Source: Oscillospiraceae bacterium (GTDB lineage: Bacteria > Bacillota > Clostridia > UBA1212). Taken from it: DNA of 64,000 nucleotides. Position 1 is the first letter of the stretch. Every line of letters begins with the position of its first letter. Location: assembly GCA_015069195.1 (NCBI GenBank), contig SVJA01000002.1:124001-188000 (forward strand). The letters are read 5' to 3'. The position numbers were made by a program, and so were the translations under genes. The notes beneath the pieces were generated by a model. It was given only the letters and a program-made list of their open reading frames with translations. It was not told the origin of the DNA and searched no databases. Shown one piece after another: positions 1-8,429 of the stretch.

Positions 1-774
1 GGCAAGTGCGTGAAGCTCTTCTTCGTATGTTTTTGTATCGGAAGAACCGCCCGCTATAACAAGTTTTTTGCCGGTATTTAAATTTTTATATGCATCTATA
101 AGATATGTAATACCCTTCTCAGGAACAAGTCTTCCCAGATAAAGAATATATTCGTCCTTTGAAAGACCGAACTTTTCTTTTATCTGAGCAACCTCTGTTT
201 TTTTAGCGGGTATAACTCCGTTCGGAATAAAAACAGTATTACGACCGTATGTATCGTTAAAATATAGCTGAACATTTCTGCTGAGAACGATTATCTCGTC
301 AGCAAACTTTGCAGCACATTTTTCACCGCTTCTTATGTACCATGACGCAAACTTTCCCCACTTAGCACGCATATGATCAAGTCCGTGAATAGTAGCGATG
401 CAACGCTTTCCGAAAAGTTTCGGAAGCCACAACATAAAACAAGGTCCTTCCGCGTGAAAATGAACAATGTCGTATCTTCCGAAAGCCGCACAAATTGCAG
501 CAAAAAAAGATGACGACATCGCAGAGAGACCTTTTTTATCCAAGGTCCATACATTTTTAAGTTTTATATTTTTATATTCTTTGAGTTTTTTACTATCGTA
601 ATCTGCACCGCTCACATGGTGACCGCGACGGTTGTAACAGGTAACATCATTTCCCTGCGATGCCATACGGCTCGCAAGTTCTTCTACAACTATCTCAACT
701 CCGCCTTCGCGAGAAGGAATTCTCTTATGCCCAAGCATCGCTATTCGTAATTTTCTCTCGCGAGTCTGAGACAT
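1..774 (-). CDS. Glycosyltransferase family 4, partial (3' end outside window)
   Basis: The minus-strand frame is open from an ATG at 774 to the window edge, giving 258 visible residues. The N-terminus reads RIAMLGHKRIPSREGGVE, the Rossmann start of GT-B (GT4) glycosyltransferases of the DUF1972-containing type. Further on are VHFHAEGP, a TIHGLDH donor-domain entry and YLGRLVPEKGI, the hallmark opening of the C-terminal GT4 domain. It should transfer a sugar from a nucleotide donor onto a lipid-linked surface-polysaccharide intermediate at the inner membrane face. Its ATG overlaps the TAA of the sugar transferase by one base (TAATG), which implies translational coupling. It is the sixth gene of the polysaccharide operon. 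The acceptor sugar cannot be told. Confidence 0.9.
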   Translation of the reverse strand, partial: MSQTRERKLRIAMLGHKRIPSREGGVEIVVEELASRMASQGNDVTCYNRRGHHVSGADYDSKKLKEYKNIKLKNVWTLDKKGLSAMSSSFFAAICAAFGRYDIVHFHAEGPCFMLWLPKLFGKRCIATIHGLDHMRAKWGKFASWYIRSGEKCAAKFADEIIVLSRNVQLYFNDTYGRNTVFIPNGVIPAKKTEVAQIKEKFGLSKDEYILYLGRLVPEKGITYLIDAYKNLNTGKKLVIAGGSSDTKTYEEELHALA

Positions 775-1430
775 TATTCACCCTCCATACCACATACTGC
801 ACCAATAGTTTTAAATAAAATCGTTATATCTGTCTTTATACTTCTTTCACGGATATATTTCAAATCCAATTCTACCCATTCATCAAACGACAAACTGTTT
901 CTTTGAGGCTGAATCTGCCAATAGCAAGTGATACCGGGAATAACAGCAAGTCTTTTATGCTGATGCTCGGTATACTGCTCTACTTCTCGCAAAAGTGGCG
1001 GTCTAGGACCGACCAAACTCATATCACCGCGCAAAACATTCCAAAACTGCGGAATTTCATCAAGTCCGGTTTTTCTCAGAAAACGACCGACACGGGTTAT
1101 CCGCGGATCATCCTTTATCTTAAACACAGGACCTTCCATCTCATTTTTGTGAAGAAGCTCTTCAAGTTTGTGGTCGGCATTCGGAATCATTGTTCTGAAC
1201 TTGTAAAACCTAAACTTTTTACCTTTGAAACCTATACGTTCCTGAACAAAGATCGGAGACGCTCCCGGACTGTCTATAATTATAATCAACGATATCACCA
1301 ATATAGGAACAGAAAGCATCACAATTGCTATTACCGAAAGAACAACATCGAAAAATCTCTTCCAAAAGCTATATCCGGACTTCTTTTCTGTATTCACTTC
1401 TATAAACGGTTCTTTTACATTCTTTGCCAC
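774..1430 (-). CDS. Undecaprenyl-phosphate sugar-1-phosphate transferase (bacterial sugar transferase)
   Basis: 218 residues. One N-terminal membrane helix (about 25-50) is followed by the catalytic core of the WbaP/EpsL-type polyprenyl-phosphate hexose-1-phosphate transferase family: FVQERIGFKGKKFRFYKFRT, the LRKTGLDEIPQFWNVL block, and MSLVGPRPPL. This enzyme loads the first sugar-phosphate onto undecaprenyl phosphate and so starts repeat-unit synthesis. It has the length of the short, core-only class rather than the long five-helix WbaP form. The stop overlaps the start of the next glycosyltransferase gene by one base. Which sugar is transferred is not determined by these motifs. Confidence 0.93.
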   Translation of the reverse strand: MAKNVKEPFIEVNTEKKSGYSFWKRFFDVVLSVIAIVMLSVPILVISLIIIIDSPGASPIFVQERIGFKGKKFRFYKFRTMIPNADHKLEELLHKNEMEGPVFKIKDDPRITRVGRFLRKTGLDEIPQFWNVLRGDMSLVGPRPPLLREVEQYTEHQHKRLAVIPGITCYWQIQPQRNSLSFDEWVELDLKYIRERSIKTDITILFKTIGAVCGMEGE

Positions 1431-1475
1431 GTCCGTATATAACCTCCAAAATCCAAAATAACCGACAATACTCTA

Positions 1476-2471
1476 TCAATTATTTTTAGGTTCGTAAAAT
1501 AAATCTACTACTAATTCTTTTACCGAATCCTCATCCGGATAAAACTCTACCCACTCGGTGCCTACTTTGTTTTCACCGTCGATGTATCTGATGCCTTTAA
1601 ACTCATATGTTGAAAGTTTTTCCGTAATCTCTTGTAACTGAGTCACAGAGCGATCGGAAACTATATGGTCAGAAATCGCCAATGAAGCCTCAGCAATAAA
1701 CTTATCATCCTCATTGATTTTTTCAAGCGTTTTTTCGTAAAGCGCAGTCAGATACTGTTTTTGACGTGCCATTCGCGAAGTGTTACTACTGTCAGCTACC
1801 CCCCAACGTGTGCGCACATAACGAAGAGCATGCTCGCCCATCAAATTAACAGTTTCACCCTTTACCAAAGTGTCATCTATGCCGGCAAAATCATCAAGCA
1901 CAGTAACCTCAACACCGCCGACCATATCATTAAAAACAGGAACAGCTTCCATTGTTACGGACATATAGTGGTTTACTTTTCTGCCCATAAGAAGTCCTGA
2001 TACGGCATCTGCAACATTCCGGCAACTTACTTCTTTACCGTTACCTTCTGTATGTGCGAGTGCTATCTGTTGGATTTTGTCACCGATATCATTTCCGGCA
2101 ACACCCAATACATCCGTTTTAGTCATAGTATCACGGTTTATATGTATCGCGCTGCAGGTTTTATCCGCATTGTCAAAAACATACAACATCAAAAAGTCAG
2201 ACTGCATATCATTGCCGAAATCCTCATCATCCGATGTGCCTTCGTACTTGTCCAAACCGAGAACCAGAAATGTTTCAACATCCTTGTCTAAAATATATTC
2301 TTTTCCTTTGTACTCAAAAGAATCCTCAAGCTCGACAGTACCCGAATTATACTTTCTGTGATTTTTTTCCCACAGTCCGAGACACAACAACACCGCTGAC
2401 ACGATGAACACGCACAGCAAAACGACAAACGCATATCTTAAATATTTTTTCTTAAATCCCTTTGCAGACAT
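1476..2471 (-). CDS. LytR-CpsA-Psr (LCP) family glycopolymer ligase
   Basis: 331 residues with a short cytoplasmic tail, one signal-anchor helix (about 11-33), then an extracellular LCP domain. LCP landmarks are visible: FLVLGLDKYEG near the domain start, QSDFLMLYVFDNADKTCSAI, HINRDTM, and the arginine-rich ALRYVRTR segment that binds the polyprenyl pyrophosphate. LCP enzymes move lipid-linked glycopolymers (teichoic acid, capsule) onto peptidoglycan. Its place between the wall-anchored protein gene and the priming transferase suggests that it attaches the polymer made by this operon to the wall. Downstream spacing to the sugar transferase gene is about 45 bases. Confidence 0.9.
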   Translation of the reverse strand: MSAKGFKKKYLRYAFVVLLCVFIVSAVLLCLGLWEKNHRKYNSGTVELEDSFEYKGKEYILDKDVETFLVLGLDKYEGTSDDEDFGNDMQSDFLMLYVFDNADKTCSAIHINRDTMTKTDVLGVAGNDIGDKIQQIALAHTEGNGKEVSCRNVADAVSGLLMGRKVNHYMSVTMEAVPVFNDMVGGVEVTVLDDFAGIDDTLVKGETVNLMGEHALRYVRTRWGVADSSNTSRMARQKQYLTALYEKTLEKINEDDKFIAEASLAISDHIVSDRSVTQLQEITEKLSTYEFKGIRYIDGENKVGTEWVEFYPDEDSVKELVVDLFYEPKNN

Positions 2472-2487
2472 CTTAAACTCCGCAAAA

Positions 2488-3174
2488 TCAATCAGACTCT
2501 TTTTTCAGTCTCATGCCGACAAGAATCAATGCAACTGCAGAAACTGCCATAAGAACAATGTACGGAACAAGATTTATATCTCCTGTAGGCGGCTGTGGTA
2601 CATCGATGTGAGTACCGTTGCTATTTACAACAATCGCGAAAGGAGAAATTTCATCGGAAATAAAAGTAAGTGTATCCTTATCTTCACCGGTAACCTTGGC
2701 ACCACTGACAACTTTCCACTCACCGTCATGCTTATACATAAGACCAACGAAATTTTCAAGAGTTTCCGCACTCATCTTTATAGAGAAATTACTGTGACCG
2801 TTTTCGGTATGAGTACAATCATCAAGACTGATATCAAACAAATCGCTTACGGCAAGATTCTTTCCGGGTATACCTAAATCATCTGCAATATTTTTGAGAT
2901 CCGGCTCCAAAACAGTTATGTCAGGAGCACCGACAATATCATCATATGCATCCTCCAAAGCTTCCCCGTCAACCTCGGGAAGTGTCTCTCTCTGTGAAAA
3001 CGGAGTAATCTTTAACTGTGCAGAACAATCCTCTCCGTCCATAGTAAACTCCAATATCACAGGTGCCTTGTTTCCCGACGGGCTGGAAATAAATCCACCG
3101 GGTGCTGCGGTTGCGGAAAAACTTATTCCCATAACCATAACAAGAACAACACAGAACAAAAATGCCTTTCTCAT
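2488..3174 (-). CDS. Secreted protein with variant LPXTG-type wall anchor
   Basis: 228 residues with no recognised enzyme domain. There is a clear signal peptide (MRKAFLFCVVLVMVMGISFS, cleavage probably near ATAAPGG). An exported region of about 170 residues ends in a sorting-like tail: QPPTGD, then a hydrophobic helix (NLVPYIVLMAVSAVALILVG) and a basic end (MRLKKESD). PPTGD differs from LPXTG in its first residue but keeps the P-x-T-G-D pattern common in Clostridia, so sortase anchoring is likely but inferred. No sortase gene is visible in the window. It lies 16 bases upstream of the LCP gene in the operon. A structural or assembly role in polysaccharide display is possible, but nothing in the sequence proves it. 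Confidence 0.7.
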   Translation of the reverse strand: MRKAFLFCVVLVMVMGISFSATAAPGGFISSPSGNKAPVILEFTMDGEDCSAQLKITPFSQRETLPEVDGEALEDAYDDIVGAPDITVLEPDLKNIADDLGIPGKNLAVSDLFDISLDDCTHTENGHSNFSIKMSAETLENFVGLMYKHDGEWKVVSGAKVTGEDKDTLTFISDEISPFAIVVNSNGTHIDVPQPPTGDINLVPYIVLMAVSAVALILVGMRLKKESD

Positions 3175-3244
3175 AATAATAGCCTTCTTTCTTTTATATC
3201 ACATATCAAGTGTTTTTAACTTTATCTAAATATCATATGCAATT

Positions 3245-4003
3245 CTATTTCTCTTTGGAACTGCTCTGATAGTATCTGTAGTATTTGTAATATTTGTACT
3301 TCCTGTACCTTCCGTACGAGCCCTTTTCGCCTTTGGACTCATTCATAACGCAACCGAGAACTTTTACATTTGAAAGTTCAAGCTGTCTGAAGCATCTTTC
3401 AAGCTCTTTCTTCTCTGTATACTCTTCTCGTATAACAACCACCATACCGGTAATCAATCCGGATATCGACAGCGCATCAGAAACAATATTCACAGGAGGC
3501 AGGTCAATTACAATATAATCAAACTTTTCTCTAAGCTCTTTTAAAATAGCTTCCATTCTTGTAGAACCGAGAAGCTCTGACGGATTGGGAGGAATATCGC
3601 CGGAAGGAAGTATATACCAATTCGAAAAAATCTCCGATCTGTATTCCGAAAGTTGCGCACCATGTCCCATCAAAAGATCTGTAAGACCACTGTTGTTTTC
3701 GATACCCATCTTTTTGGCAATAGACGGAATTCTTAAGTCACCGTCCATCAAAAGAACTTTTTTACCGTTTTCAGCAAGAACATATGATAAGTTTACAGCA
3801 GTAGTACTCTTTCCCTCACCTCTCATAGAACTTGTCACGCCTATAACAGGACACTTCTCATTCTCCGGCAAAGTAAAATTAAGATTTGTACGTAAAAGTT
3901 TGTATTGTTCCTTTGCGGTAAACTCTAAGTTCTTGTGCAAAGTCTTCTGGCTTGCCCTACCTGAAAAGAACATTTTCTTATTTTTCCTATTTGAAATTCC
4001 CAT
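3245..4003 (-). CDS. CpsD/CapB-type bacterial tyrosine kinase
   Basis: 252 residues. Walker A is SMRGEGKSTTAVNLSYV (about residues 56-72), Walker A' is VLLMDGDLRIPS, and Walker B is YIVIDLPPVN. These three motifs define BY-kinases that regulate capsule or exopolysaccharide chain length. The C-terminus is a tyrosine cluster (YGRYRKYKYYKYYRYYQ) that serves as the autophosphorylation site in this family. It is the cytoplasmic-only Firmicutes form, which needs the separate membrane modulator encoded directly upstream (10 bases away). No CpsB-type phosphatase gene is visible in the seen part of the operon. Confidence 0.94.
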   Translation of the reverse strand: MGISNRKNKKMFFSGRASQKTLHKNLEFTAKEQYKLLRTNLNFTLPENEKCPVIGVTSSMRGEGKSTTAVNLSYVLAENGKKVLLMDGDLRIPSIAKKMGIENNSGLTDLLMGHGAQLSEYRSEIFSNWYILPSGDIPPNPSELLGSTRMEAILKELREKFDYIVIDLPPVNIVSDALSISGLITGMVVVIREEYTEKKELERCFRQLELSNVKVLGCVMNESKGEKGSYGRYRKYKYYKYYRYYQSSSKEK

Positions 4004-4013
4004 AACAGCTCAC

Positions 4014-4784
4014 CTACTTTCCGTCAATCTTTTTACTCTGCGGCTGAGAATAGTACTCATAACGCTTTGAGCCGGAACCTAAAAGATCCGGAATCTTTGC
4101 CAATATAGGATACTCATATGTTTCAAGAACATACTCTTCACCATGTATAGTATCATCACCTATGGCAACAATTACCAAAACAATAACAGTTAAAAGAACG
4201 CCTACGGCGAGGCCTATGGCAGTGTATTTCGTAATACTCGGTGAAACCTTATCGGTAACAGGAACCGCATAATCGACGACCTCCATCGAAGCACCGTCGA
4301 TAATTTCAGAAATTCTGACAGGCAAAACCTCCGCTATGCTGTTGGCAATTTTAGCAGACTTATTCGGATCATCCGTAGTAACCTTCACTTTCATAATTTC
4401 GGTATCATTTGAAGGATACGCATCAATCATATCGGATAATTCTCTGTATGAATAAGAAACTCCTGCCTTCTCCGCAACACGCTCAAGAGTTGTTCTGTTG
4501 TCCAGAAGCTCACTGTATGTCTTTACAAGACTCTGCGCCGCAGTAATCTCAGAAGAACTTATGCTGAAGCTGGTATTTCCCAAAGAAAAAGAACTGTTAT
4601 TTACATAAAGCATAACCGACGAAGAATATTTCGGTGTAATCAGATATGCAGCAGTACAAAACCCGATAGCCGCCGCTATCAACCCGGTCAAAACAATAAT
4701 CCATGCCCTATGCCATAAAGTTCTCAATATATGAAGTAAATCGACAACATAATAATCATTTGAATTTTTTTCAGGATTAGTCAT
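4014..4784 (-). CDS. Polysaccharide chain-length modulator (Wzz/CpsC/YveK family)
   Basis: 256 residues with two membrane helices (about 30-50 and 189-210) flanking an extracellular loop, the topology of Wzz-domain proteins. The N-terminal block VDLLHILRTLWHRAWIIVLTG and the second-helix entry VSPSITKYTAIGLAVGVLL, with its conserved proline, are typical. In Firmicutes this protein forms the activator half of a split BY-kinase with the CpsD-type protein encoded next. It is the first gene of the operon. A sigma-A-like promoter lies about 80-105 bases upstream of the start. Confidence 0.92.
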   Translation of the reverse strand: MTNPEKNSNDYYVVDLLHILRTLWHRAWIIVLTGLIAAAIGFCTAAYLITPKYSSSVMLYVNNSSFSLGNTSFSISSSEITAAQSLVKTYSELLDNRTTLERVAEKAGVSYSYRELSDMIDAYPSNDTEIMKVKVTTDDPNKSAKIANSIAEVLPVRISEIIDGASMEVVDYAVPVTDKVSPSITKYTAIGLAVGVLLTVIVLVIVAIGDDTIHGEEYVLETYEYPILAKIPDLLGSGSKRYEYYSQPQSKKIDGK

Positions 4785-4862
4785 ATGTCTTATTCTGTCC
4801 CCTTGTATAAAATAAACATCATTAGTTGAAAATCGGGCACAACAGCCCTATTTTTCATTCTC

Positions 4863-4890
4863 ATTATAGCACTTAAAAAATATTAAGCAA
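4863..4890 (-). promoter_or_regulatory. Promoter of the polysaccharide operon
   Basis: On the minus strand, TTGCTT (4890-4885) and TATAAT (4868-4863) are 16 bases apart, upstream of the chain-length modulator gene. A small hairpin (GGGC-TGTTGT-GCCC) lies in the leader around 4836-4849. Confidence 0.6.
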
Positions 4891-4920
4891 GGAAACATTT
4901 CGCGAATTATTAAATAAAGT

Positions 4921-4949
4921 TTGCATTATTCATTAAAAAACTATAAAAT
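4921..4949 (+). promoter_or_regulatory. Promoter of the HD-hydrolase gene
   Basis: TTGCAT (4921-4926) and TAAAAT (4944-4949) with a 17-base spacer, 33 bases before the start codon at 4983. It is divergent from the polysaccharide promoter. Confidence 0.5.
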
Positions 4950-4982
4950 TTTCTTGTAAAAACACTTTTCAGAGAGAGAGAA

Positions 4983-5465
4983 ATGAATAATTCATTTGTA
5001 TACAAAGAAGCACTTCAATACGCAACAAAGAAGCACTTGGGACAATTCCGAAAAGAAGGCGTGCCGTATATTACGCACCCCATCGCAGTCGCAGAAATTT
5101 TAAAAAAGCAGGGATTTAATGAAGAATACCAAATAGCAGGACTATTTCACGATCTTTTAGAAGATACCGATGCAACCGAACAAGAAATATTAACTTTCGG
5201 GGGAGAAAAAGTTTATGAAGCAGTAAAGTTGCTTACAAAAACAGAAGGTTACATAATGTCGGAATATATCAGAAACATAAAAGCCAATCCGATTGCATTT
5301 AAAGTAAAGGCAGCAGACAGACTCCACAATTTACAATGTGCAGTTATTGCAGATGAAAAATTCAGGAGGAAATATATAAAGGAAAGCCTTGAATGGTACA
5401 CGGATTTTGACGACGAAATACCTCCGGCGATAGAAGCTCTCAAAAAAACACTCACAAGTAATTAA
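4983..5465 (+). CDS. HD-domain phosphohydrolase, RelA/SpoT hydrolase-like
   Basis: 160 residues that form only the HD hydrolase half of the (p)ppGpp synthetase/hydrolase family. Metal-ligand motifs are visible: HLGQFRKEGVPYITHPIAVA, the FHDLLEDTD HD pair, and KAADRLHNLQ. There is no synthetase, TGS or ACT domain, so it resembles small alarmone hydrolases (MESH1-like) or general HD nucleotide phosphohydrolases. It would act in the cytoplasm on ppGpp or a related nucleotide; the substrate is inferred from the family. The FTR-like gene follows after 19 bases and is probably cotranscribed. Confidence 0.82.
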   Translation: MNNSFVYKEALQYATKKHLGQFRKEGVPYITHPIAVAEILKKQGFNEEYQIAGLFHDLLEDTDATEQEILTFGGEKVYEAVKLLTKTEGYIMSEYIRNIKANPIAFKVKAADRLHNLQCAVIADEKFRRKYIKESLEWYTDFDDEIPPAIEALKKTLTSN

Positions 5466-5484
5466 TGTAAAAAGGAGTTACAGT

Positions 5485-5685
5485 ATGGCAATAAGACTTA
5501 ACGAAGACCAAGAAATCGTTGCAACAATAAAAGAAGGGCTTAGGGCAAAAGGCGGTTACTGCCCCTGCCGATTACAAAAAACAGAAGAAAATAAATGTAT
5601 GTGCAAAGAATTCCGCGACCAGATAGCAGATCCGGAATTCGAAGGATATTGTCACTGCATGTTGTATTATAAAACCAAAGACTAA
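5485..5685 (+). CDS. Small ferredoxin-thioredoxin reductase catalytic-chain-like Fe-S protein
   Basis: 66 residues with three CxC pairs (CPCR, CMCK, CHCM) spaced as in the catalytic beta chain of ferredoxin:thioredoxin reductase. The EFRDQI segment and the GYCHCMLYY end match that family. In the family the cysteines hold a [4Fe-4S] cluster next to a redox disulfide. This free-standing version is shorter than plant or cyanobacterial FTR and has no variable chain nearby, so its partner is unknown. A good ribosome site (AAAGGAG) precedes the ATG. It is probably in an operon with the HD hydrolase. Confidence 0.82.
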   Translation: MAIRLNEDQEIVATIKEGLRAKGGYCPCRLQKTEENKCMCKEFRDQIADPEFEGYCHCMLYYKTKD

Positions 5686-5693
5686 ACGAAGCC

Positions 5694-5722
5694 GCCCCGC
5701 TCAAAAATATTTTGAGCGAGGC
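5694..5722. terminator. Bidirectional terminator between convergent genes
   Basis: A 9-bp perfect stem (5698-5706 with 5710-5718, CGCTCAAAA / TTTTGAGCG) around a 3-base loop sits between the FTR-like gene and the convergent acyltransferase remnant. Confidence 0.55.
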
Positions 5723-5729
5723 ACGTTGG

Positions 5730-6763
5730 TTATACGATATATTTGTTTAATATAGGAATTCTATTCAAAATCCACGATGCAGTAAATGCAACAACGCAAA
5801 CTATAACCGCTATACAAGGAACTGCCAATATAGGATTGAATGACAGAGTATTCAATCCAAATTGCTTGTCAAGAAACTCTATCACCAACGCATGGATTAA
5901 ATAAACACCAAAACTATATGTTGACAGTTTTCCGACAATTTTTCCGATTTTCGCAGACTTCAGTGAATTATATTTAAAGAAAACAAATACCGCAACACTT
6001 TCCGCAAGCACGTTTAAAGTCAAATTCCCATAGAAAAATTCATCAAGCGTCGGATTTTTAACCGAAGATACATAGCAGAACACCATTGTACTAATAGCTC
6101 CGACTATGCCCATCACATATATAAAAATCCTTGCCTTTTTATTAAACTCACTTTTACTGAGCATATGTCCGAGAATAAAATATGCCGGATATCCCGCAAT
6201 GAGTTCTAAATGCATCTTCCCATAAAGATTTTTATAAATATTGTTTATTACTGTAAATGGACTGCCTCCGAACACGACAGCGACTTGCATAAACCAAGGC
6301 AAGGCAAAAACAAATACAAAAGAAAGGGTCAAAAAATATTTTGCAATCTGTTCAGATTCAACAATCTTTTTTAAAATCGGGACACAAATATAAATACCTA
6401 TTATCATAGGGATAAACCACATATGATAATGCCCACGGAAAGTTTTTGCAAAAATATCACTTATACCTCCGCCGTCGATAAAGGCATATATGGCACCCCA
6501 AATGACATATGACACTACAAGGCGCAGAATATTCTTCGAAAAAATTTTACGAATCGGAAAATCTCTCTCCAAAAAAAGCGCACCACTTATCATTACAAAA
6601 ACAGGCACGCCCCATCTAACCACGCTATCAAAAAAATTAAAAACATACCATTCAAAAGAAGAAACTTGCGAAGAAACAAAATTCTGAGCAGCTATGTGCA
6701 AAACACAACTGCCACTGTCGCAACAACTCTAAGATAATCGAAATACACAACTCTGCCTTTCAT
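5730..6763 (-). pseudogene. Acyltransferase family 3 membrane protein, frameshifted near the N-terminus
   Basis: From an ATG at 6763 the first 21 codons read MKGRVVYFDYLRVVATVAVV, the usual start of acyltransferase-3 proteins, and this frame stops four codons later. The rest of the protein (HIAAQNF..., about 323 residues to 5730) continues in another frame from 6701. The break is in a run of four A (plus strand 6700-6703), and one extra base there would restore V-F-L-H-I-A-A-Q. The downstream part is normal for the family, with about ten membrane helices, WGVPVFVMISGALFLE and YSFGVYLIHALV. Intact members O-acylate surface sugars. This could be a true mutation, phase variation or a read error; a TTG at 6701 could in principle start a shortened protein. 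Confidence 0.75.
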
Positions 6764-6778
6764 ACGGTATAACCTATC

Positions 6779-7192
6779 TTAATGGCAACTTCCGCCGCAG
6801 CTATGACTTCCGCAACCATGTGAGCCGCACGAATGACCTTCATCATGATGATGTTCACCGTGATGATTACACTTCACATCCGGATTGTACAAAAGCGAGT
6901 TTGAAAGGAATGCTTCTACTGCGGCATCACAATTACCGGAAACTCCGCCGAACAATTTTATACCGGCCTGAGCAAGAGCCATCTGTGCTCCGCCGCCGAT
7001 ACCTCCGCAAATCAAAACATCAACATCTATATCCCCGAGCAATCCCGCAAGCGCGCCATGACCGCTTCCGTTTGTATCAACAACAGCACTGCGGACAATC
7101 TTTCCGTCCGCTATATCATAAATTTTAAACTTTTCGGCATGACCGAAATGCTGGAAAATCTCTCCGTTTTCGTAAGTTACAGCTATTCTCAT
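6779..7192 (-). CDS. NifX/NifB-like dinitrogenase-cofactor-binding family protein with His/Cys-rich tail
   Basis: 137 residues when started at the ATG at 7192, which gives the family N-terminus MRIAVTYENGEIFQHFGHAE; a GAGGAG ribosome site lies 11 bases upstream. The core matches small NifX/VnfX/MTH1175-type proteins (FKIYDIADGKI, LICGGIGGGAQMALAQAGI, LFGGVSGNCD). These are common in anaerobes outside nitrogen fixation and are thought to carry Fe-S or Fe-Mo clusters. The last 30 residues hold repeated His and Cys (HHGEHHHDEGH, SCGSHGCGSHSCGG), a probable metal-binding tail. No nif gene is nearby. Confidence 0.83.
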   Translation of the reverse strand: MRIAVTYENGEIFQHFGHAEKFKIYDIADGKIVRSAVVDTNGSGHGALAGLLGDIDVDVLICGGIGGGAQMALAQAGIKLFGGVSGNCDAAVEAFLSNSLLYNPDVKCNHHGEHHHDEGHSCGSHGCGSHSCGGSCH

Positions 7193-7338
7193 AAGCTCCA
7201 CAACTCCTCTTAACTTATTTATATATTTTATTTTACCCCGCACCCAAAATAAGTCAACAACAAAACTGTTACATTTTTCAGAAACTGTGTTACAATTAAA
7301 CCGATAGTTAAATACAATTGTTTTCTAAGGAGAAATGT

Positions 7339-8307
7339 ATGAAAATTGTAACAAAAATCCTCGCGGCATTTATGTCGATATTATTGGTGGTATTGCTTGT
7401 CGTGACACCCGTAATTTCATTTGCGGCAAATGTTATCAGCAGAAACACGATAAAAGAAATAATTACAAACCCGGAAATAAAAAGCAAGTTGATATCTTCG
7501 ACATTGCCCGACAATGCAAAAGACAGTGCATTTTTCGAAGAATTTCTGAGCAGCAACTGTTTTGATGAAATGTTTGTTGAAATCACAGATTATATGCTCG
7601 CGCCTATCTACGGAGAAAACAAAACTTTGACAGCACAGGATATTTCACGAATAGCGGAGAAAAACATTGATGAGCTGGTTGCCATATTTAAGAAAACAGC
7701 TCCCGAATCAGAACAGCTGAGCGATACAGAATTAAGAGAATCGTTGCTCCAATCAATCACCGGATCTTCACCCGATATGATAAAGTCACTTGACGAAGCA
7801 CGCAAAGAATTGCCGTTGTCCGAATTTGCACTCATCATCAAATACATAAAAATTGCTTTCTATATTGTCATCGGACTTGTCGTTGTTTTGACAGGACTTA
7901 TTTGCCTCTGCACATACAGAAGATTCAATGCATTCATATGGGTCTGTGCAGACTACGGCGTCGCGGCACTGTTGGTATTTACAATTTCATGTTGTATGAC
8001 ATTTATAACAGACTTCATATCTGTCGCAGTGACCAATAGTGTTGCAGAAATATTTGTAAATTTTGTTATAGATAAGTTTGATTCTTACTTGATTACCGCC
8101 GCTATAATATACGCAGTTATAGCACTTTTGTGCCTTGCGGCAGCAATCACATTCAAAAATGTTTTCAAAAAGAAAAAGGCGGCTCAGAAACCGATTGTTC
8201 AAAATGAATCACCGGCACTCGCTGCGGAAACAGAAACAAAGTCGTCACAAGAAAGATTTTCCGAAGCAGAAGAATTTATTTTTGTAAACTATAACAATAA
8301 TAATTAA
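7339..8307 (+). CDS. Four-helix membrane protein of unknown function
   Basis: 322 residues, not recognised. The start at 7339 is chosen because AAGGAG (7327-7332) sits 6 bases upstream. A first hydrophobic helix (about 6-30) is followed by an extracellular, acidic stretch of about 130 residues. Three more helices follow at about 178-200, 210-235 and 255-275, then a Lys-rich cytoplasmic tail. No catalytic motif is evident. It is transcribed alone, with a possible promoter (TTACAT, 16 bases, TACAAT) just upstream and strong hairpins downstream. Confidence 0.6.
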   Translation: MKIVTKILAAFMSILLVVLLVVTPVISFAANVISRNTIKEIITNPEIKSKLISSTLPDNAKDSAFFEEFLSSNCFDEMFVEITDYMLAPIYGENKTLTAQDISRIAEKNIDELVAIFKKTAPESEQLSDTELRESLLQSITGSSPDMIKSLDEARKELPLSEFALIIKYIKIAFYIVIGLVVVLTGLICLCTYRRFNAFIWVCADYGVAALLVFTISCCMTFITDFISVAVTNSVAEIFVNFVIDKFDSYLITAAIIYAVIALLCLAAAITFKNVFKKKKAAQKPIVQNESPALAAETETKSSQERFSEAEEFIFVNYNNNN

Positions 8308-8321
8308 AAGAATTTTGCAAT

Positions 8322-8397
8322 GCGGCGACCGCAGGTCGCCGCGCTTATATTATAAACCGGTCGGCGCTACGTTCTGTAAACGCAGCGCCGACCGGTT
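8322..8397. terminator. Tandem hairpins between convergent genes
   Basis: Hairpin one is GCGGCGACC / GGTCGCCGC (8322-8342). Hairpin two is a perfect 14-bp stem, 8355-8368 with 8384-8397, followed by CCTTTT. They lie between the membrane protein gene and the convergent GH4 gene. Confidence 0.7.
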
Positions 8398-8429
8398 CCT
8401 TTTATCCAATAAATTTTACGAGAATTGCA

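Noticed and set aside
903-1442. Open frame of 179 codons antisense to the sugar transferase gene
   Set aside because: The minus-strand protein has all family motifs; the plus frame is a shadow.
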